The notes under the pieces: generated by a model
Databases searched by the model: none
Told to the model about the DNA's origin: nothing
Seen by the model: the letters and a program-made list of their open reading frames with translations, nothing else
Part shown: in pieces, positions 47,281 through 60,130 of the stretch
How the letters are laid out: each line of letters opens with the position of its first letter
Numbering within the stretch: position 1 is the first letter of the stretch
Position numbers and translations under genes: made by a program
Assembly: GCA_037074535.1 (NCBI GenBank)
Contig: CM073466.1
Span: 63,893,441 to 63,957,440, forward strand
From: Gleditsia sinensis
Lineage: Eukaryota > Streptophyta > Magnoliopsida > Fabales > Fabaceae
Direction of reading: 5' to 3'
Length of the DNA stretch: 64,000 nucleotides

Positions 47281-48190
47281 TGAACTAATGCAAATAAGAA
47301 TTCCTTCTTGCTATGGTACACGAGATTGGGACATATCTCCATTAAAAGGACTAAGCGATTAGTAAAGAAGGGATCCTAAAATACCTTGATTTTACTGACT
47401 TTAGTACTTGTGTCAATTGCATAAAGAGAAAGCAAACTAACAAGTCATCTAAAGGTGTCAATAGAAGTAAAGAGCTTCTTGATATCATACATACAAATAT
47501 CTGCGATCCTTTTCCTACCTCATGTTTAAATGATCACAGATATTTCATCTCATTCATCAATAACTATTCAATATACATGTACCTTTACCACTTGTTTGAT
47601 AAATCAAAAGCACTAGATACTTTTAAAGTCTTCAAGATGGAAGTAGAGAAACAAAATGAAAAGAAAATAAAAATAGTAATATCAGATAAGGGTGGTGAAT
47701 ATTATGGAAGATACTTAGATAAGGGACAAGGACCAGGTCCATTTGTTAAATTCTTTCAAGAAGAGGGCATTATTTCCCAATACACAATGGTAGGCACACT
47801 TCAATAGAATGGTGTAGTAAAAAGAAGGAATCGCACCCTAATGGACGTGGCGAAAAGCATCGTTAGTAATTTAAGTCTTTCAATATCTCTTTGGAGTGAA
47901 GCCTTGAAAACAGTTATGTATGTCTTAAATAGAGTTCCATTAAAGGTTGTTCCCAAGAAACCTTTTGAAATATGGAATGGATGGAAGCCAAGTTTAAGAC
48001 ACTTACACATATGGGGTTGTCTAGTTGAAGTAAGGACATATACCCCTAATTTGGGAAAAATAGACCCAAGAACAATAAGTGGTTATTTCATTAGCTATGC
48101 AATTAACTCTAAAAGGTATAGATTTTACTGTCCTTCACACACTTCTAGAATAGTTAAAGTTAAAAATGCTTGTTCCTTTATGCACAATTG
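47281..48190 (+). pseudogene. Copia C1 integrase
   Basis: Pre-integrase RLGHISIKRTKRLVKKG and CVNCIKRKQT lie near 47325-47435. The integrase core includes LLDIIHTNICDPF, FISFINNYSIYMYLY, VISDKGGEYYGRY (47577-47807) and, after an in-frame stop, NGVVKRRNRTLMDVAKSIV, ALKTVMYVLNRVP and LRHLHIWGC (47841-48191). The expected core glutamate position reads VKRRNRT instead of AERRNRT, so the catalytic triad appears broken. Confidence 0.88.
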
Positions 48191-49165
48191 ATGTGGTTCC
48201 CACTTGATTCCTCATCAAGATGATGTTAAACAATATCAATTGCCACCAGATGAGGATTTTCCATGTGAAGAATCCACTAATATAGAACTCATTAAACAAG
48301 TAGTAGTAGAGCCAATTGGTCAAGAAATAGTGGTACCAAAGAGATCTTCAAGAATTAGGAAACTAGTAATTATGTTACATACCTCCAAGAAGTTAATTGT
48401 GATGTAGGACCTAAAAATTATCCAAGTTCATTTTCACAGGCCATGAATAAAGTAAATTTCATACTATGGTGTAATGCCATGAAAGAGCAAATGGAATCTT
48501 TTGGCTAAGAACAAAGTCTGGAACCTTGTCAAATTACCAAAAGGAGCATCCATTATGGGATGTAAATGGGTCTTTAAGACCAAAAAGGATTCCTCTGGTA
48601 ATGTTGAAAGGTATACAGCAAGACTCATGTACCCAAGGGTTTCATTCAAAAATACGGCGTTGGTTACTATGAAACATTCTCTCTAATTTCCCCAAAGGAT
48701 TGATTTAGAATAATCAGCGCCTTGGTAGCTTCTTTTGATTTAGAGTTACATTGAATGGATGTGAAAACAGTATTCCTAAATGGAGAACTTGAAAAGGAGC
48801 TATACATGCATCAACTTGAAGGCTTTGAAAGTCAAAATGGTAATCACTTAGTTGCAAATTAAAAAAATCCATATATGGACTAAAACAAGCATCCCACCAA
48901 TGGTATACTAAATCCTACAATATTATTCTCTCTTATGGTTTTATGGAAAACATTGTTGATCAGTGTATATACTTTAAGATTAGTGAGAGGATTATAGATT
49001 ACCTATAGGAAACCAAGGACTACAAATTAATTTGCAGACACTCTGATTATTTGGAAGTGATCAAATATTCATATTCCAACCATATAGAATGTATGAACTT
49101 TTTAAAGTCCATTTTAGGATTAGCTAGAGGAGTTGTATCTTAAGGAAGTTAAAATTAAAGCCTTG
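48191..49165 (+). pseudogene. Copia C1 reverse transcriptase remnants
   Basis: Recognisable pieces are GCKWVFKTKKDSSGNVERYTARL (48501-48686), a MDVKTVFLNGELEKELYMHQ-like block near 48757-48815, and YGLKQASHQWY near 48875-48905. The FxxYVDD active-site region is missing or deleted before about 49000. Several frameshifts are present. Confidence 0.8.
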
Positions 49166-49512
49166 TCACTTTATCCATAATGGAAGCAGAGTTTTATGAA
49201 GTAACATCACAAGTAGTATGGTTAAGGACCTTTATATTTGACCTAAAAGTTATTGATTCTATTGAAAGGCCACTAAAGATTCATTGTGATAATTCAGTTT
49301 CTATATTCTTTGTAAGGAATAACAAGATTGGAGGTCAAACCAAGCACATTGATATAAAGTACCTAATGATCAAAGATAAGGTCAAGGACAAAATTGTTGA
49401 CATTGAGCATATAAGCACTAAGTTCATGATTGCTTATCCCTTAACTAACAGCATGCCAGCTAAAGATTTTAAGGATCATGTAGAAAATATTGGGCTTATT
49501 AGCTCAAACTAA
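49166..49512 (+). pseudogene. Copia C1 RNase H end
   Basis: The open frame from 49180 reads MEAEFYEVTSQVVWLR, IHCDNSVSIFF, KTKHIDIKYLMIKDKV-like and AYPLTNSMPAKDFKDHVENIGL. This is the normal C-terminus of plant copia polyproteins, ending at 49512. The usual STMEAEY start of the motif is preserved as MEAEF. Confidence 0.9.
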
Positions 49513-49691
49513 TTGTTGTAATGTATTTTATTTTGATGTTTAGACATTTGATGTAAAATTTATATGCATATTCAAGTTTTATGACTAAAATTTAACCTAT
49601 TTTGATCAATAAGGTGGACTCAAAATGAGCGATTCATAAAATTTAATCCTTATTTGGAATGATTGTATATTGTAGAACATGGAAGGAAGTG

Positions 49692-50220
49692 TCTTGTTTA
49701 TGAAGCATGATTTCCATGACTCATGTATTGAGAGTTTTAAGTAAGCATTTCGCAACCAACAAGTGACATTAAGGAAAATTTAGCCAAACTAAAGTTTGTC
49801 ACAAAGGTTTTATCTTATAAAGCCACATGGACTAAGTAAGAGAATTCAAGCCATATTCTAATTTGAAATAATCACAAATAATATGCTAACTAATCAAAAG
49901 TGGTCCACTAATCTTAAGGGATAAGATTATCAGATAGTTAAGAAGTGAAGAATGTTCTGAAGGAATATTCCTTATCTAACAAAAGCCTAGCCCACACTTA
50001 CTTATACATATTTTTTTCAGTACCATTAATTAGACAGTTCACTAATGGGAATAAGCTAGAATCACTCTACCCTTTCAGAGTCATTGTACTCTAATTCCTT
50101 AGAGTGAAGTGAAAAAAATTTAATTTGCAATGGCAAGAGTTATTTATATTTCCTCCTTCTGCTGTGTGAGTGTATAGTAAATGAATTCATTATGTTCTGT
50201 ATGCTTTAAAGTATCTTTCG
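49692..50220 (+). mobile_element. Copia C1 3' LTR (left edge uncertain)
   Basis: The right end at 50220 is defined by matching the 5' LTR remnant 25528-25689. The left edge is a guess: a purine run ATGGAAGGAAG followed by TGTCTTG at 49692 would suit a PPT plus LTR start. The terminal CA has become CG. Confidence 0.6.
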
Positions 50221-51467
50221 GATGAAGGATAAAGTTTATGAATTGAAAGGTTGTATTCAATATGGTGATCTTATAGAATAAATGCACTAATCGGAAAATG
50301 AAATACTTGTTTGGAGGTTTACATGTTCCCTTGGGGTTATTATAACTTCTACACTAGTTATTAGTTTGTTCTTATTGACTGTAAATTTTCAATTACCTTA
50401 CTTCCAAGTTCCTTGAAGCTTCAAATTTATAAAATTTTGATGGACCAAAGTAAATTTGTCTTTTCTAGTATCATTATTATGGTGGTGAGATAATTATTTT
50501 GTGGTGCCATACACCATTATTCCTTAGTGGTGTGAGAAACAAAACTTTTCTAACAATTGCCTAGTTTTTTGTATTTTCTTTTTTTCAAATTTTCTTTTTT
50601 AATTATCATATTTTAATATTTTATAATAAAAAATAATCTCACTTAAAAATAAAGCCTGGTTACAATTTTAGTACATCAACTTTAAAGCATAACAAAACAT
50701 TCTTAATCTTTCATATAAAATAAAAACATTACATCTCGTGATCTTAAGGTCTCAATTATATGTGAAGTCTCTTACTCTAAGAACTATATATGGGTTTTGT
50801 TTCATTTTTTTTTACCCTTTTCACCTAAAATTTGGCACCAATAACACTCCTCCACCTTTAATCTTCAAGGAAATTGCTCATATCTTATTGAGGCCCTTCG
50901 AATTCGGTTCTTGATAGGTGGAAATGACTCAAATAAGAGAAAACCCAAATGTTAAAGAGAACACATGTTCCTCACATGTAATTCAAACATTAAAGGTTAT
51001 GAAGATTTAATATTTTCACTTTTTGTGAAAAATTGGAAGGATGTTTTGTTACGTTTTACAGTTAATATATTAAAATTGTAATTGGACAATAGTTCAAGAA
51101 GGTAAATTGTAGCTTCCCATAAAAATAATATTGATGATACCAAACTAACCAAAACTAATGAGTTGAATTGCCTCATAAAGGCCAAACCTAAAACGCTTAG
51201 CTACAAATTAGCCTTGTGTGCACCTTCTTACGAAGGAACACAATCTTAACAATCCACATTAGCATAATCAAACCTTAATTTGCTTAGCATGAAAGTCACA
51301 TAACTACTTCCAACTATCTCTAGCTAATACAAGAAATGACTGAAATGCTCATGAGGACTCTTCGATCTCAATTGTCTATAAATAAGCCTCCTTGATCTAT
51401 AAGTATCATATCTTGCTCATACTCTCTCATATTATCCCTATAAGTTTTTTCTCTCTATGGATATAGT
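50221..51467. other. Unassigned 1.2 kb
   Basis: AT-rich DNA right of copia C1. I find no protein domain, LTR end or repeat shared with the rest of the window. It may be the older host or element DNA that C1 was inserted in. Confidence 0.3.
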
Positions 51468-54357
51468 TGTCACAACCCCAAAATTAGGAGTATGTGATCA
51501 GCATGAAATTAAGAATAAACCCGATTATGTAAGCCTCAAATTTCATAACAACAGATAATTTGAAAGCTTCATAATTTAATAAGTCATTTTCATGCATTTC
51601 AACTGCATTACATATCAAACTACACTCACACACATATATATACACCAAGAGAACTCTTCTTTCTAAATTTGTAAAACCAAACATTTAAATGCATATACAT
51701 ACACAAAAATAAGTGTCATGTCTGTGGGTCATGGAGTACTTTTATATTACAAAAATATTGATATAATCGAAATAAGACAAAATGTGGACCTCTGGAATTG
51801 AATATCAGGCTCATCAAGAATAGCTCCACTCACTCTACATTAATGAGAATGGACAAGGTTCTAAACTTTTGTGTGTGTGTGTGTCTAATGAAATGAGTTT
51901 TACAACTCAGTAAATAGATAATACATATTATAACGAACTCTAAACAAGTTAAGACACAAGACTTTTCAAAAAATTGATAAATTTAAAGATTAACAATTAT
52001 TATAGAAACTAAAATTTAATTATAAGAATTAGTCTCACTAGTATTTATACACCGTAAGTAATTAAAAAATATTTCCAACTAAATTAAATGGATATTTAAA
52101 TGAAGTACTCTAACAAATTTAAAAATTTATACTTCCTAAACAAAAGGTCTAAAAAATAATATAAATGTATTTTCCATTTCAGGAAAAAAAAATATTTAAA
52201 TACTAATTTATTTATGCTATTAAATATGTTTTCTAAATTGATACCATAAAATGAACCTTTATGAATAATTTAGTTAGTTTCAAATTAAACCTTTTCCACT
52301 TTCAATTTATACAAATTTTAAACAAATGGTTTAGCTAGGAAGACCTCATAACAGAACTAAATCTATCTTTGAGCACACAAAATAGAATGGTAAATAACCA
52401 AACTATCAAGCATCCTACCTATTAATATAATATGTCAGCATTTCACCATTACATTCTAATTTCATATGTTTTAGCTAACACACGACACTAACAACACTCC
52501 TACTAGTTGGGGTTTTATGATGCACTAAGACTAGTATCCACTGTTACTAGTTGACAGTATTTTCATGAAGTTTCCTTCCAATAAGAGAACTTTAATAACA
52601 TAACTAAATACAATTTTGATGATAAATTAGGAAATTTGTATATATTACAAATATATGTCTTATGAGTATCAATCAAGCTCATCGAGCTTCAATTCAATAA
52701 CAGTTCTGTGATTTGAATTCCAAATATAAACATATCATAATAGAGGGTTTTATGTCAATCATGTCAAACTCATTAGTTGTCCATATCTATATTCACAAGG
52801 ATTTTCATACCATTCATATAAAGCATTTAAACATAGTCCTAATATTGGTATTTACAAAAAATTCTAATAAAATTTATCATTAATCAATCAAAACATAATA
52901 TTTTAGTTTCATATCTAATATCAAGAAAATAATTTGTAATTTCATCTATACCATGTCTAATATCATATGTTCTTTTCATAGTTTCGACTATTTTGGTCTT
53001 ACTTAGTCGAAAGGTTTTTCAATCAAAACGCTTGTCCCAAGGTGCCTAAAGTTCTACAATATAATTGTATTTAAAATGAGACGATTTAATGGTTTGATAA
53101 ATCCTTTTCAAAATAAAAATCATTGACCATAAGGATAAATAAGTTAAAACATATAAACTTAAGAAATGGTAAAACATGTTATAGTAAGCATTATCCCCTC
53201 ACAGTATTGATAAATTCAAAAAAAAATTTCTTCAACCAAGGTCAAGTTCCAATTGAATCAAGCAAAAATAACCCCAAATTTAAGTTTAGGAGATCCAAAA
53301 ACTTAATAAATGACTCCTAAAAAGTAAAAATCAAACTCTAAAAGTTCAATCAAAGCCATGGTCAAAGCAAATTGTCAAAAGTCAACATTAAGTCAATGGT
53401 CAACTCATGTTACAAGTCAAACCAAGTTAAAAAATTAATCATAGGCTTACTAGCATGTGAAGTGTAGGTCTCATGCAGACAAGAAGCGATTAGCATGTGG
53501 TTTTCGCGTGCAACCACTAAAGTGGTACATTGGGGAAAATGCAAAGTAGTTAGGCCGTGAAATTTTGACACCTTCTGAATCTATCCATGGTATCAATTTT
53601 TGGATTTAAGCTTTCTAGCTAGGAATTCTAGACTTTATTGAATTGTCTCTCTCTCCACTATGTTTCATTAGTTTTTTTTAATGTCTTTGAGTTGCAGTGA
53701 CTACTCAAATAAATAGTTTGTCTCACTCTAGTTTTGACAAAACCAACAATGTTGAAAATAGAGTTCCAAAGGTGCTTGATCCAAAAATATCTCATTTTGA
53801 TAACTTCTAGCATGTGAAGTCCTATTTAACTCTTTTGATGAAATCTTTTTAGTAGATAGGGATTTTAAGACAATTAGAACATGATCGTTAATCCTAAATT
53901 TTGATTTGAGCTTCAGATGTTGAAGAATCGGAATCCCAATACACTTTTAGATAGAGACATTGAACTTTACAAAGAGAAGGAGAAATATGCTTATGCAAAG
54001 TGAAAAACAAAAGGGGAGGAGGTGATTTGGAATTATATATAGGAGAGGGAAAACATAAATTTTAGCTTTCACAAGGTCATTTTGTAGTTTCAATATTTTT
54101 TTGGGTGGTTTTATAATTTCATATTTTATAGAAAATTTCGTGCAAATTTAAAAAGTCTGTGTTTTAGTCCCTAGTGACTCGTGATGGCGTACAAACAACC
54201 TTGATGGCTTTTGAATAACTCAAAAGTTTATGTCAAATTCACTAAAAGAGAAATTTTTCAATATCATATTTTGGTGTAATCTCAATTCTATTTGTTTTTT
54301 CTTTGTTAACTATTTAATTACCTCTAATTATTTAGAAAAACTGTTTGGGTCATGACA
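51468..54357 (-). mobile_element. Solo LTR E, probable
   Basis: The sequence starts TGTCACAACCCC and ends GGGTCATGACA, 2890 bp, with matching TGTCA/TGACA tips. Flanking words are ATAGT and ATAGC, a target duplication with one mismatch. The block GAGTTTTACAACTCAGTAAATAGATAA near 51895 resembles the family-B LTR block, supporting an LTR in minus orientation. No internal coding region is present. Confidence 0.7.
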
Positions 54358-55264
54358 ATAGCTTTTGCTAATGATAGAACTCCATCACTAGCATAGTGCT
54401 ATTGATCATTTCCTTGCAAGTCAAATCAAACATTTGACTTGTAAAAAATCGTATGATTAACATAGTATTCACTAACTATCAATCCTAATAAAACTTATTC
54501 TCTTCAAAATTATTTCATAATGTAACACAAACAGTTAAAACTAATTTTTTAGCGAGATAACTTTGGTATATTCACAAAATTTACTAACACTAAATTTATA
54601 TTGAAATATTTCCAAACGTTATAACTATACTTTTAATCTAGTGTGGTTACTATATTATAAAATATGGTTAATTATAGAAATGGCAAACTCAAATACAGTA
54701 AAATGACAAGTCCACAATAAGTCTCCCTTAGAAAAGTGGTGCCAATTAGTCAACTATAGAATAGTGATGCCTAAGCTCCAAACAATAATTTTTTTCGTTA
54801 AAAATCAATTGTATTATTTTTCTAGTTAATTTATTATCAACCTTTGTTACTTGAGCTAAGTTTAGTGACATGTATGCTTTTTAAATTTGAATGAAAACAT
54901 TTTTTTTTAATTAAGAGTAAACAGTACAAGGTACAAAGTTACAAGTAATACCACCCATATAGATTTGTCCTAAAATCTTCCCAAATAACTTGTTTAAAGT
55001 AAGATCCCTGAAAAGGGGTTAGTAAACTAAATAAACATACTTGGAACATCTAACAAAGGGTATAGATGTCAAAGTAGATAGTATCCATCATGGAAGATGC
55101 ATTTTTAAGTAGGTAAATAGTCTGCTTGTTGGGGATTAGTATTTGCACCATAGCAATCTCCTTGTACCCCAACAGTATGAAGAATTGCACAATAAAATTT
55201 CTCTTTTGTTATTCTTCCTTCCCTAATAACCAATTGTAGAATGCTCCTCATAATAGAATCAAAT
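54358..55264. other. Unassigned 0.9 kb
   Basis: AT-rich, with no recognisable protein, repeat or element end, between solo LTR E and the copia C3 LTR. Confidence 0.3.
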
Positions 55265-55501
55265 TGTTGAAATCACAAGAGCTCAACGAAAAAACCGAAT
55301 GACTTCACACTTTTATTGAAGACTCAGCTTGGCTTTTATAACCATTTTACAACTCTAACAGAAAGCGTAAAAATAGCACATGTTACCTTTATCTTAGCTA
55401 CGTGATTGACAAAATAAAATGAATAACATCATGCCTAAAGACGAGGACTCATCCTAAAGACTAGGATTTATTGAAACAAAAAATAGACTAAGAAAACAAC
55501 A
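55265..55501 (-). mobile_element. Copia C3 3' LTR
   Basis: The 237-bp LTR has TGTTG/CAACA tips and is followed on the right by the reverse complement of the purine tract AAGGGAGGGTATGAAGAGG (55502-55521). The short LTR suits this copia group. Confidence 0.75.
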
Positions 55502-55529
55502 ACCTCTTCATACCCTCCCTTAAACTAAT

Positions 55530-57110
55530 CTACATACTACAATTAGTTTATATTAGTAGCTTCACATACTCCCATCATCTTCCTGAGTTTCTAAAATCCT
55601 TCTAATTTTAACGGCTTTGTCATCAAATCAGCCACCTAATCCTAAGTTCCACAATGAATTAATTTAACAGCACTATCTTTTGTAAGATCTCTTAAGAAAT
55701 GAAATCGCGCATCAACATGTTTGCTCCTTCCATGAATAATTGGATTTCTCAAAAGCTTGATCATTGAGCTATTGTCACACATGATTGTGGTGTATCCCCT
55801 CTGTTCATGACTTAAATTCTTCAACACTCTCATCCATATTACCTGGCAGGCACATCATGCAGCAACCACGAATTCTACCTCAGTAGTCGACAATGTAACT
55901 ATGGGTTATTTATTGGATAGCCATGAAATAGTGCCTGAGCTTAAAAGAAATACATAGCCATATGTGCTTTATTGATCGTTTGTATCACCTGCATAGTTAC
56001 TATCAAGCAGCTTTTCTTCTTCTCCTTCTTTCTTATACAAAATCCCATAGTTTGTAGTGCCTTTTAAGTATCTCAAAATCCTTTTGGTATCTTGTAAGTG
56101 AAGTTCAGTGGGTTTAGCCATATATCTACTTATTAGACTAATATTGAACATTATATCTAGACAAGTTGTTGTGAGGTACATCAAACTTCCCACCATTTGT
56201 TTCAAATTTGTCGCATCCACTACAACTCCACCGCCATCTATACTTATTTTGAAACTTGGTACTATCGGGTTGCTTACAGGCTTGCTTTCAAACATCCCAA
56301 AACGTTTCAACACTTCAGTAGTATACCTCTGTTGACAAATAAAATTGCCATATGATTTCTGTAGTACCTCAATGCCAAGAAAAAATCTTATTCTTCCCAA
56401 ATCAGTTATGTCAAAGACTTTCATCATAGAATTCTTAAAATCAGACATCATATCCTCATCATCACTAGTATAAATCAAACCATCCACATAAATACTTACT
56501 ATTAAGAATTTACTCGCACTGCTCCTCTTGATGAATAAAGTTTGCTCATTTTGGTACTTTTGGAAGCCTTCACAAATGAAATAGGTTTCAATGCGGCTAA
56601 ACCAACTCCTTGGAGCTTGTTTTAGATCGCACCAAGCATTATGCAATTTATGCACCTTATGCTCACTTCCTTTTTTTTCATAACCTTCTGATTGGTCCAC
56701 AAACACATCTTCATTGAGTTCTCCATGGAGGAATGCTAATTTTACTTCCAACTGGTAAATCATCCATCCTTTTTGTGTTGTAAAAGCCACTATCATCCTT
56801 ACTGTATCCATACAAGTTACTGGAGCAAAAACTTCAGTGAAGTTTACCCCTTGTTGTTAAGAATACCCCTTGGCTACCAACCAAGCCTTGTACTTATCTA
56901 CCTCTCCAAGTTCGTTCAACTTCGTTTTATAAATCCATTTCACTCCAATGGTTTTGGCACCAGTTGGCAAGTTAGTAAGTTTCTAAGCTAACTTTTTTAG
57001 ATGGAATTAATCTTTGAATCCATTACCAATCTCCATTTTGAACTCATCACTGCTTCTTCATAGTTGATTGGATCTGTAGAAGCTACAAGGGCAATATTGA
57101 GCTTAATTTC
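55530..57110 (-). pseudogene. Copia C3 reverse transcriptase and RNase H
   Basis: RT begins near 56950 with GVKWIYKTKLNELGEVDKYKA and VNFTEVFAPV. The long open segment 55969-56811 covers MDTVRMIVAFTTQKGW, KLAFLHGELNEDVFV, CDLKQAPRSWF and the active site. The active site reads YVDGLIYTSDD, with glycine in place of the second catalytic aspartate. GSLMYLTTT and RILRYLKGT follow. RNase H pieces (55642-55930) have TIMCDNSSMIKLLRNP and GRSKHVDARFHFLRDL. The missing aspartate and stops mean the enzyme is dead. Confidence 0.9.
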
Positions 57111-58220
57111 CCCCTCTAACATTCCCTCACCACTATTGTATTCTTCCATACAAATAGAGGAACGTCTGGCCTTTCTTTCCCTAGCATCAGACCATTCTGC
57201 AAGTGCAATTGCATGATTTTCATTTCCTTCACTAGCATCTTTAAGATTCTCATCACCTTCATCATCATCTGTGTCATTATTTTCCTCATCACCCTACTCA
57301 AGATCTACCATGACTTGTTCCTCATAGCTAGTGTCCCACTCCCACTATTTATCTTCCCCAAATACTACATCTCTGCTTATCACCACTTTTTTGGCTATTA
57401 GATCATATAGTTTGTAGCCTTTTGACTTCTTACTGAATCCCATAAGCACATATACAAGGATCTTGTTATTGATCTTAGTTCTTTTGGCATCTGGCATGTT
57501 AACATATGCCACACACCTGAAGACTCTAAAATGTTCAACTGTGGGTTTCACACCGAACCATGCTCCTTTAGGGGTGACATTCTTGACTGCCACTATAAGA
57601 CATCTGTTTAGCACGTACATAGTCCAATTCACTACCTTAGGTCAGAAGGTTATTTGGATTTTCTTTTTTGAGAGCATTGAACGAACCATATTCATCACTT
57701 TCTGGTTCTTTCGCTCAGCAACTCCATTCTGTTGTGGGTTGTATGCAATGGTAAGCTACCTTTTGATACCACACTATCTACTAAACTCATTGAACTCTTC
57801 TAAGTTGAACTCATTGCCTCTATCAGTGTGTAAACACTTGATATACATCCCTCCCTCATTCTCAACACTATTAAAGCATTTAAATGAATTCAAAGGTTCT
57901 AATTTTTCTAATAAGAAGTAAACCCATGTTTTTCTAATAAAATCATCAATAAAGCATAAGGCATCCCTTTTTTTCCATTTGATGTGGAAGTCACGAGACC
58001 ACAGATATCTGCATGTATAAGCTACAATTTCTTGGTTGCTCTCCATGTACTTTTCTTTGGAATAGGGTCTTAGTGTTACTTCTCGTTCAAACAATCGGTG
58101 CACACCAACGTAGTAGGAAGATGAGGCAATCCATATACCATATTCTTGCTTTTCAAGATATAGAAACCTTTATGGCTTAAATGGCCATATATGTGATGCC
58201 ATGAGTGATAGAGCTCTTGT
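57111..58220 (-). pseudogene. Copia C3 integrase
   Basis: Minus-strand pieces are the pre-integrase HIYGHLSHKGF near 58160-58200, the core with FIDDFIRKTWVYFL and LHTDRGNEFN (57774-58103), and after a stop PQQNGVAERKNQKVMNMVRSML near 57655-57745. MYVLNRC, TPKGAWFGVKPTVEHFRVFRCVAYV and GFSKKSKGYKLYD follow (57345-57632). The D and E of the triad can be seen. An acidic linker (57213-57330 region, rich in D and E) precedes RT. Confidence 0.88.
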
Positions 58221-58990
58221 TCACTTGCCTAAAAACATACCTTCTTTTTTTCTCTTGTGTATTGGCTAGTAGGGTGAACATTATATTTTTTGACATAGCA
58301 GATTGAATAATTAAGCCTTTATCTAGGTGATAGATCTTACACAATCAGCCATAAATAAGAATGGCTAATCCTTTCTCCTGATGTTGTCTGATACTTAAAA
58401 GATTATTTTTTAACTCCAGCATGCAGAAGACTACTGTCAAGACATAGCTGAAACCATTTAACTGCAATTTTACATTTCCTCTTCCTTTTACTATTATTCT
58501 AGAGTTATTCTCAAGTTTTACTTACTGCCTGAAACTCATCTAGTTCACTGAACATCCTATCATCTCCACACATGATTTAAGAACTTAAAGTCTAAAAACC
58601 ATACATCATTACATATTGCTTTATGTTCTTCCACATAAGTCATCAACAGTACGTTCTCATGCTCTTCCAACATAGCATAGTTTGCCTATTTGTTCCATGA
58701 AGGGAAATCGTATTGAAAATGGCCCAGTTGAAGGTTTGACACCCTCTGCCTCATCCCCTTCCTCTATAACTGTTTCTACCACGTCCCCTTGCTCCAGTTC
58801 TCTCATATGTGGTCACCTTTAGAGCTTCCTCCTTTTTTTTGAAACTTTTGCTACATGTACAATCAAAGAACTTTGTAATTCTTCAATGGTAAATGTGTCA
58901 GTATCAATATAAGACCCTTAGGTAGGATTACGATGAACAATCTTGTAAATATAGTTGCATAAGCTAAATTTTGGAGGAAACTATTTAATA
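58221..58990 (-). pseudogene. Copia C3 gag end and protease remnants
   Basis: Heavily degenerate. Minus-strand traces include DTDTFTIEELQSSL near 58870-58905 and an RG-rich ERTGARGRGR stretch near 58760-58800, typical of gag just before the zinc knuckle. The knuckle and protease are only traces (WCLDSSLLHAG-like near 58430). The front of gag is absent. Confidence 0.65.
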
Positions 58991-59035
58991 TTTATGTTGC
59001 ACACACATAATTAATTTTTTCTAAGTTTACTTTAA

Positions 59036-59860
59036 CAGCTTCCGTATCCATGCAACTGTCAACAGTGAAAACTTTGAATGAAGTTAACTTTGATTAGTAG
59101 AAGGAGTCCCTTGATATGTACTTAGTTTTGGCTAAGGAAGACATAGCTCTTAGGAAGGCTAAGCCAGCAGATCTTACTACTGATTCTACTGCTACAAAGA
59201 AGGCCTATCATGAGAAATGGTATAATTCCAACAAAGTTTGCCTGATGGCAATGAAATACACCATGGACAAGACTATCAGGCAGATTATTCCTGAGAAGAA
59301 TATGACTATTGAATTTTTGACTGCTGTTGGAGAAAAATTCAAAAAAATTGACAAATCTCAGAAGGCTTACTACCTATCTCTGATGGACACTAACCAATAT
59401 GATGGTGTGTTAGGAGTACGTGAGCATATCATGAAGTTAGTGAATTATTATAATAATTTGAAGTCCTACAATATTGATTTGGGAGAGATCTACTTAGTCT
59501 GACGTATTCTAGAATCACTCTCATCTCAGTATGAAATTTTGAGAACTACTTATAATTTTCAGTAAGGGGAATGGTCAGTAAACCAGTTGATTTCTATAGT
59601 AACTCAAGAGGAAGAGTCAATGAAGAAAGAAAATTCCTTTACACCATCTATCAACTACTTTTCTTATGGGTCTAGTAGTAAATCTAGAGGTGATCATCAG
59701 AAAAGAAAGAAACATGATTCTCGAGTTGAGAATAAGAAATTTGGGTTTAAGAATATGGCAAGTGTCATGTGAATTTCAAGAGGAACGCTTCTAAAGGTGA
59801 ATGTCATTACTGCAAGAAACCCGGTCATAGTGCTTTAAGCTCAAGAATAAGAGTGAGAAA
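59036..59860 (+). pseudogene. Copia C2 gag
   Basis: The front reads ASVSMQLSTVKTLN and KESLDMYLVLAKEDIALR, then YTMDKTIRQIIPE, GVREHIMKLVNYYNNLKSYNIDLGE (59116-59502) and VTQEEESMKKENSF (59587-59772). The zinc knuckle near 59800 is CHYCKKPGHSAL, with the last cysteine lost. Two adjacent stops at about 59095-59100 separate the first 20 residues from the rest. Confidence 0.88.
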
Positions 59861-60130
59861 GAAGGTATATCTTTACAATTTATCCCTCTCGCTCTAGTTT
59901 GTTTTAAATCCAACAATTTTGAAATTTTTTCTTATTCTTGGTGGTTGGATTCTGGTGCAACTATTTATGTTGTAAGCTCTTTACAAGAGCTCAGAGGCAG
60001 GAGGATGCCAAGTGAGAGGGAAAAGACCATTTTAGGAGTAAAAGGAAGTTCAACAACAGTAGAATGTGTAGGAGCAGTTATTTTGTATTTGACTTCTGGA
60101 CATATTTTGAATTTGGACAATGTAGTTTAA
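59861..60130 (+). pseudogene. Copia C2 protease
   Basis: The active site WWLDSGATIYVVSS near 59940-59980 keeps the DSG triad. The following segment ILGVKGSSTTVECVGAVIL and LNLDNVV is the expected retropepsin body; a stop follows at 60128-60130. Confidence 0.88.

Larger units (their letters stand above)
55265..58990 (-). mobile_element. Copia element C3, 5'-truncated, minus strand
   Basis: Minus-strand order: gag end, pre-integrase, integrase, RT, RNase H, PPT, 3' LTR. The copia order (integrase before RT) is clear. The gag front and 5' LTR are missing; the element ends near 58990 against copia C2. Nonsense and frameshift changes are throughout. Confidence 0.88.
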
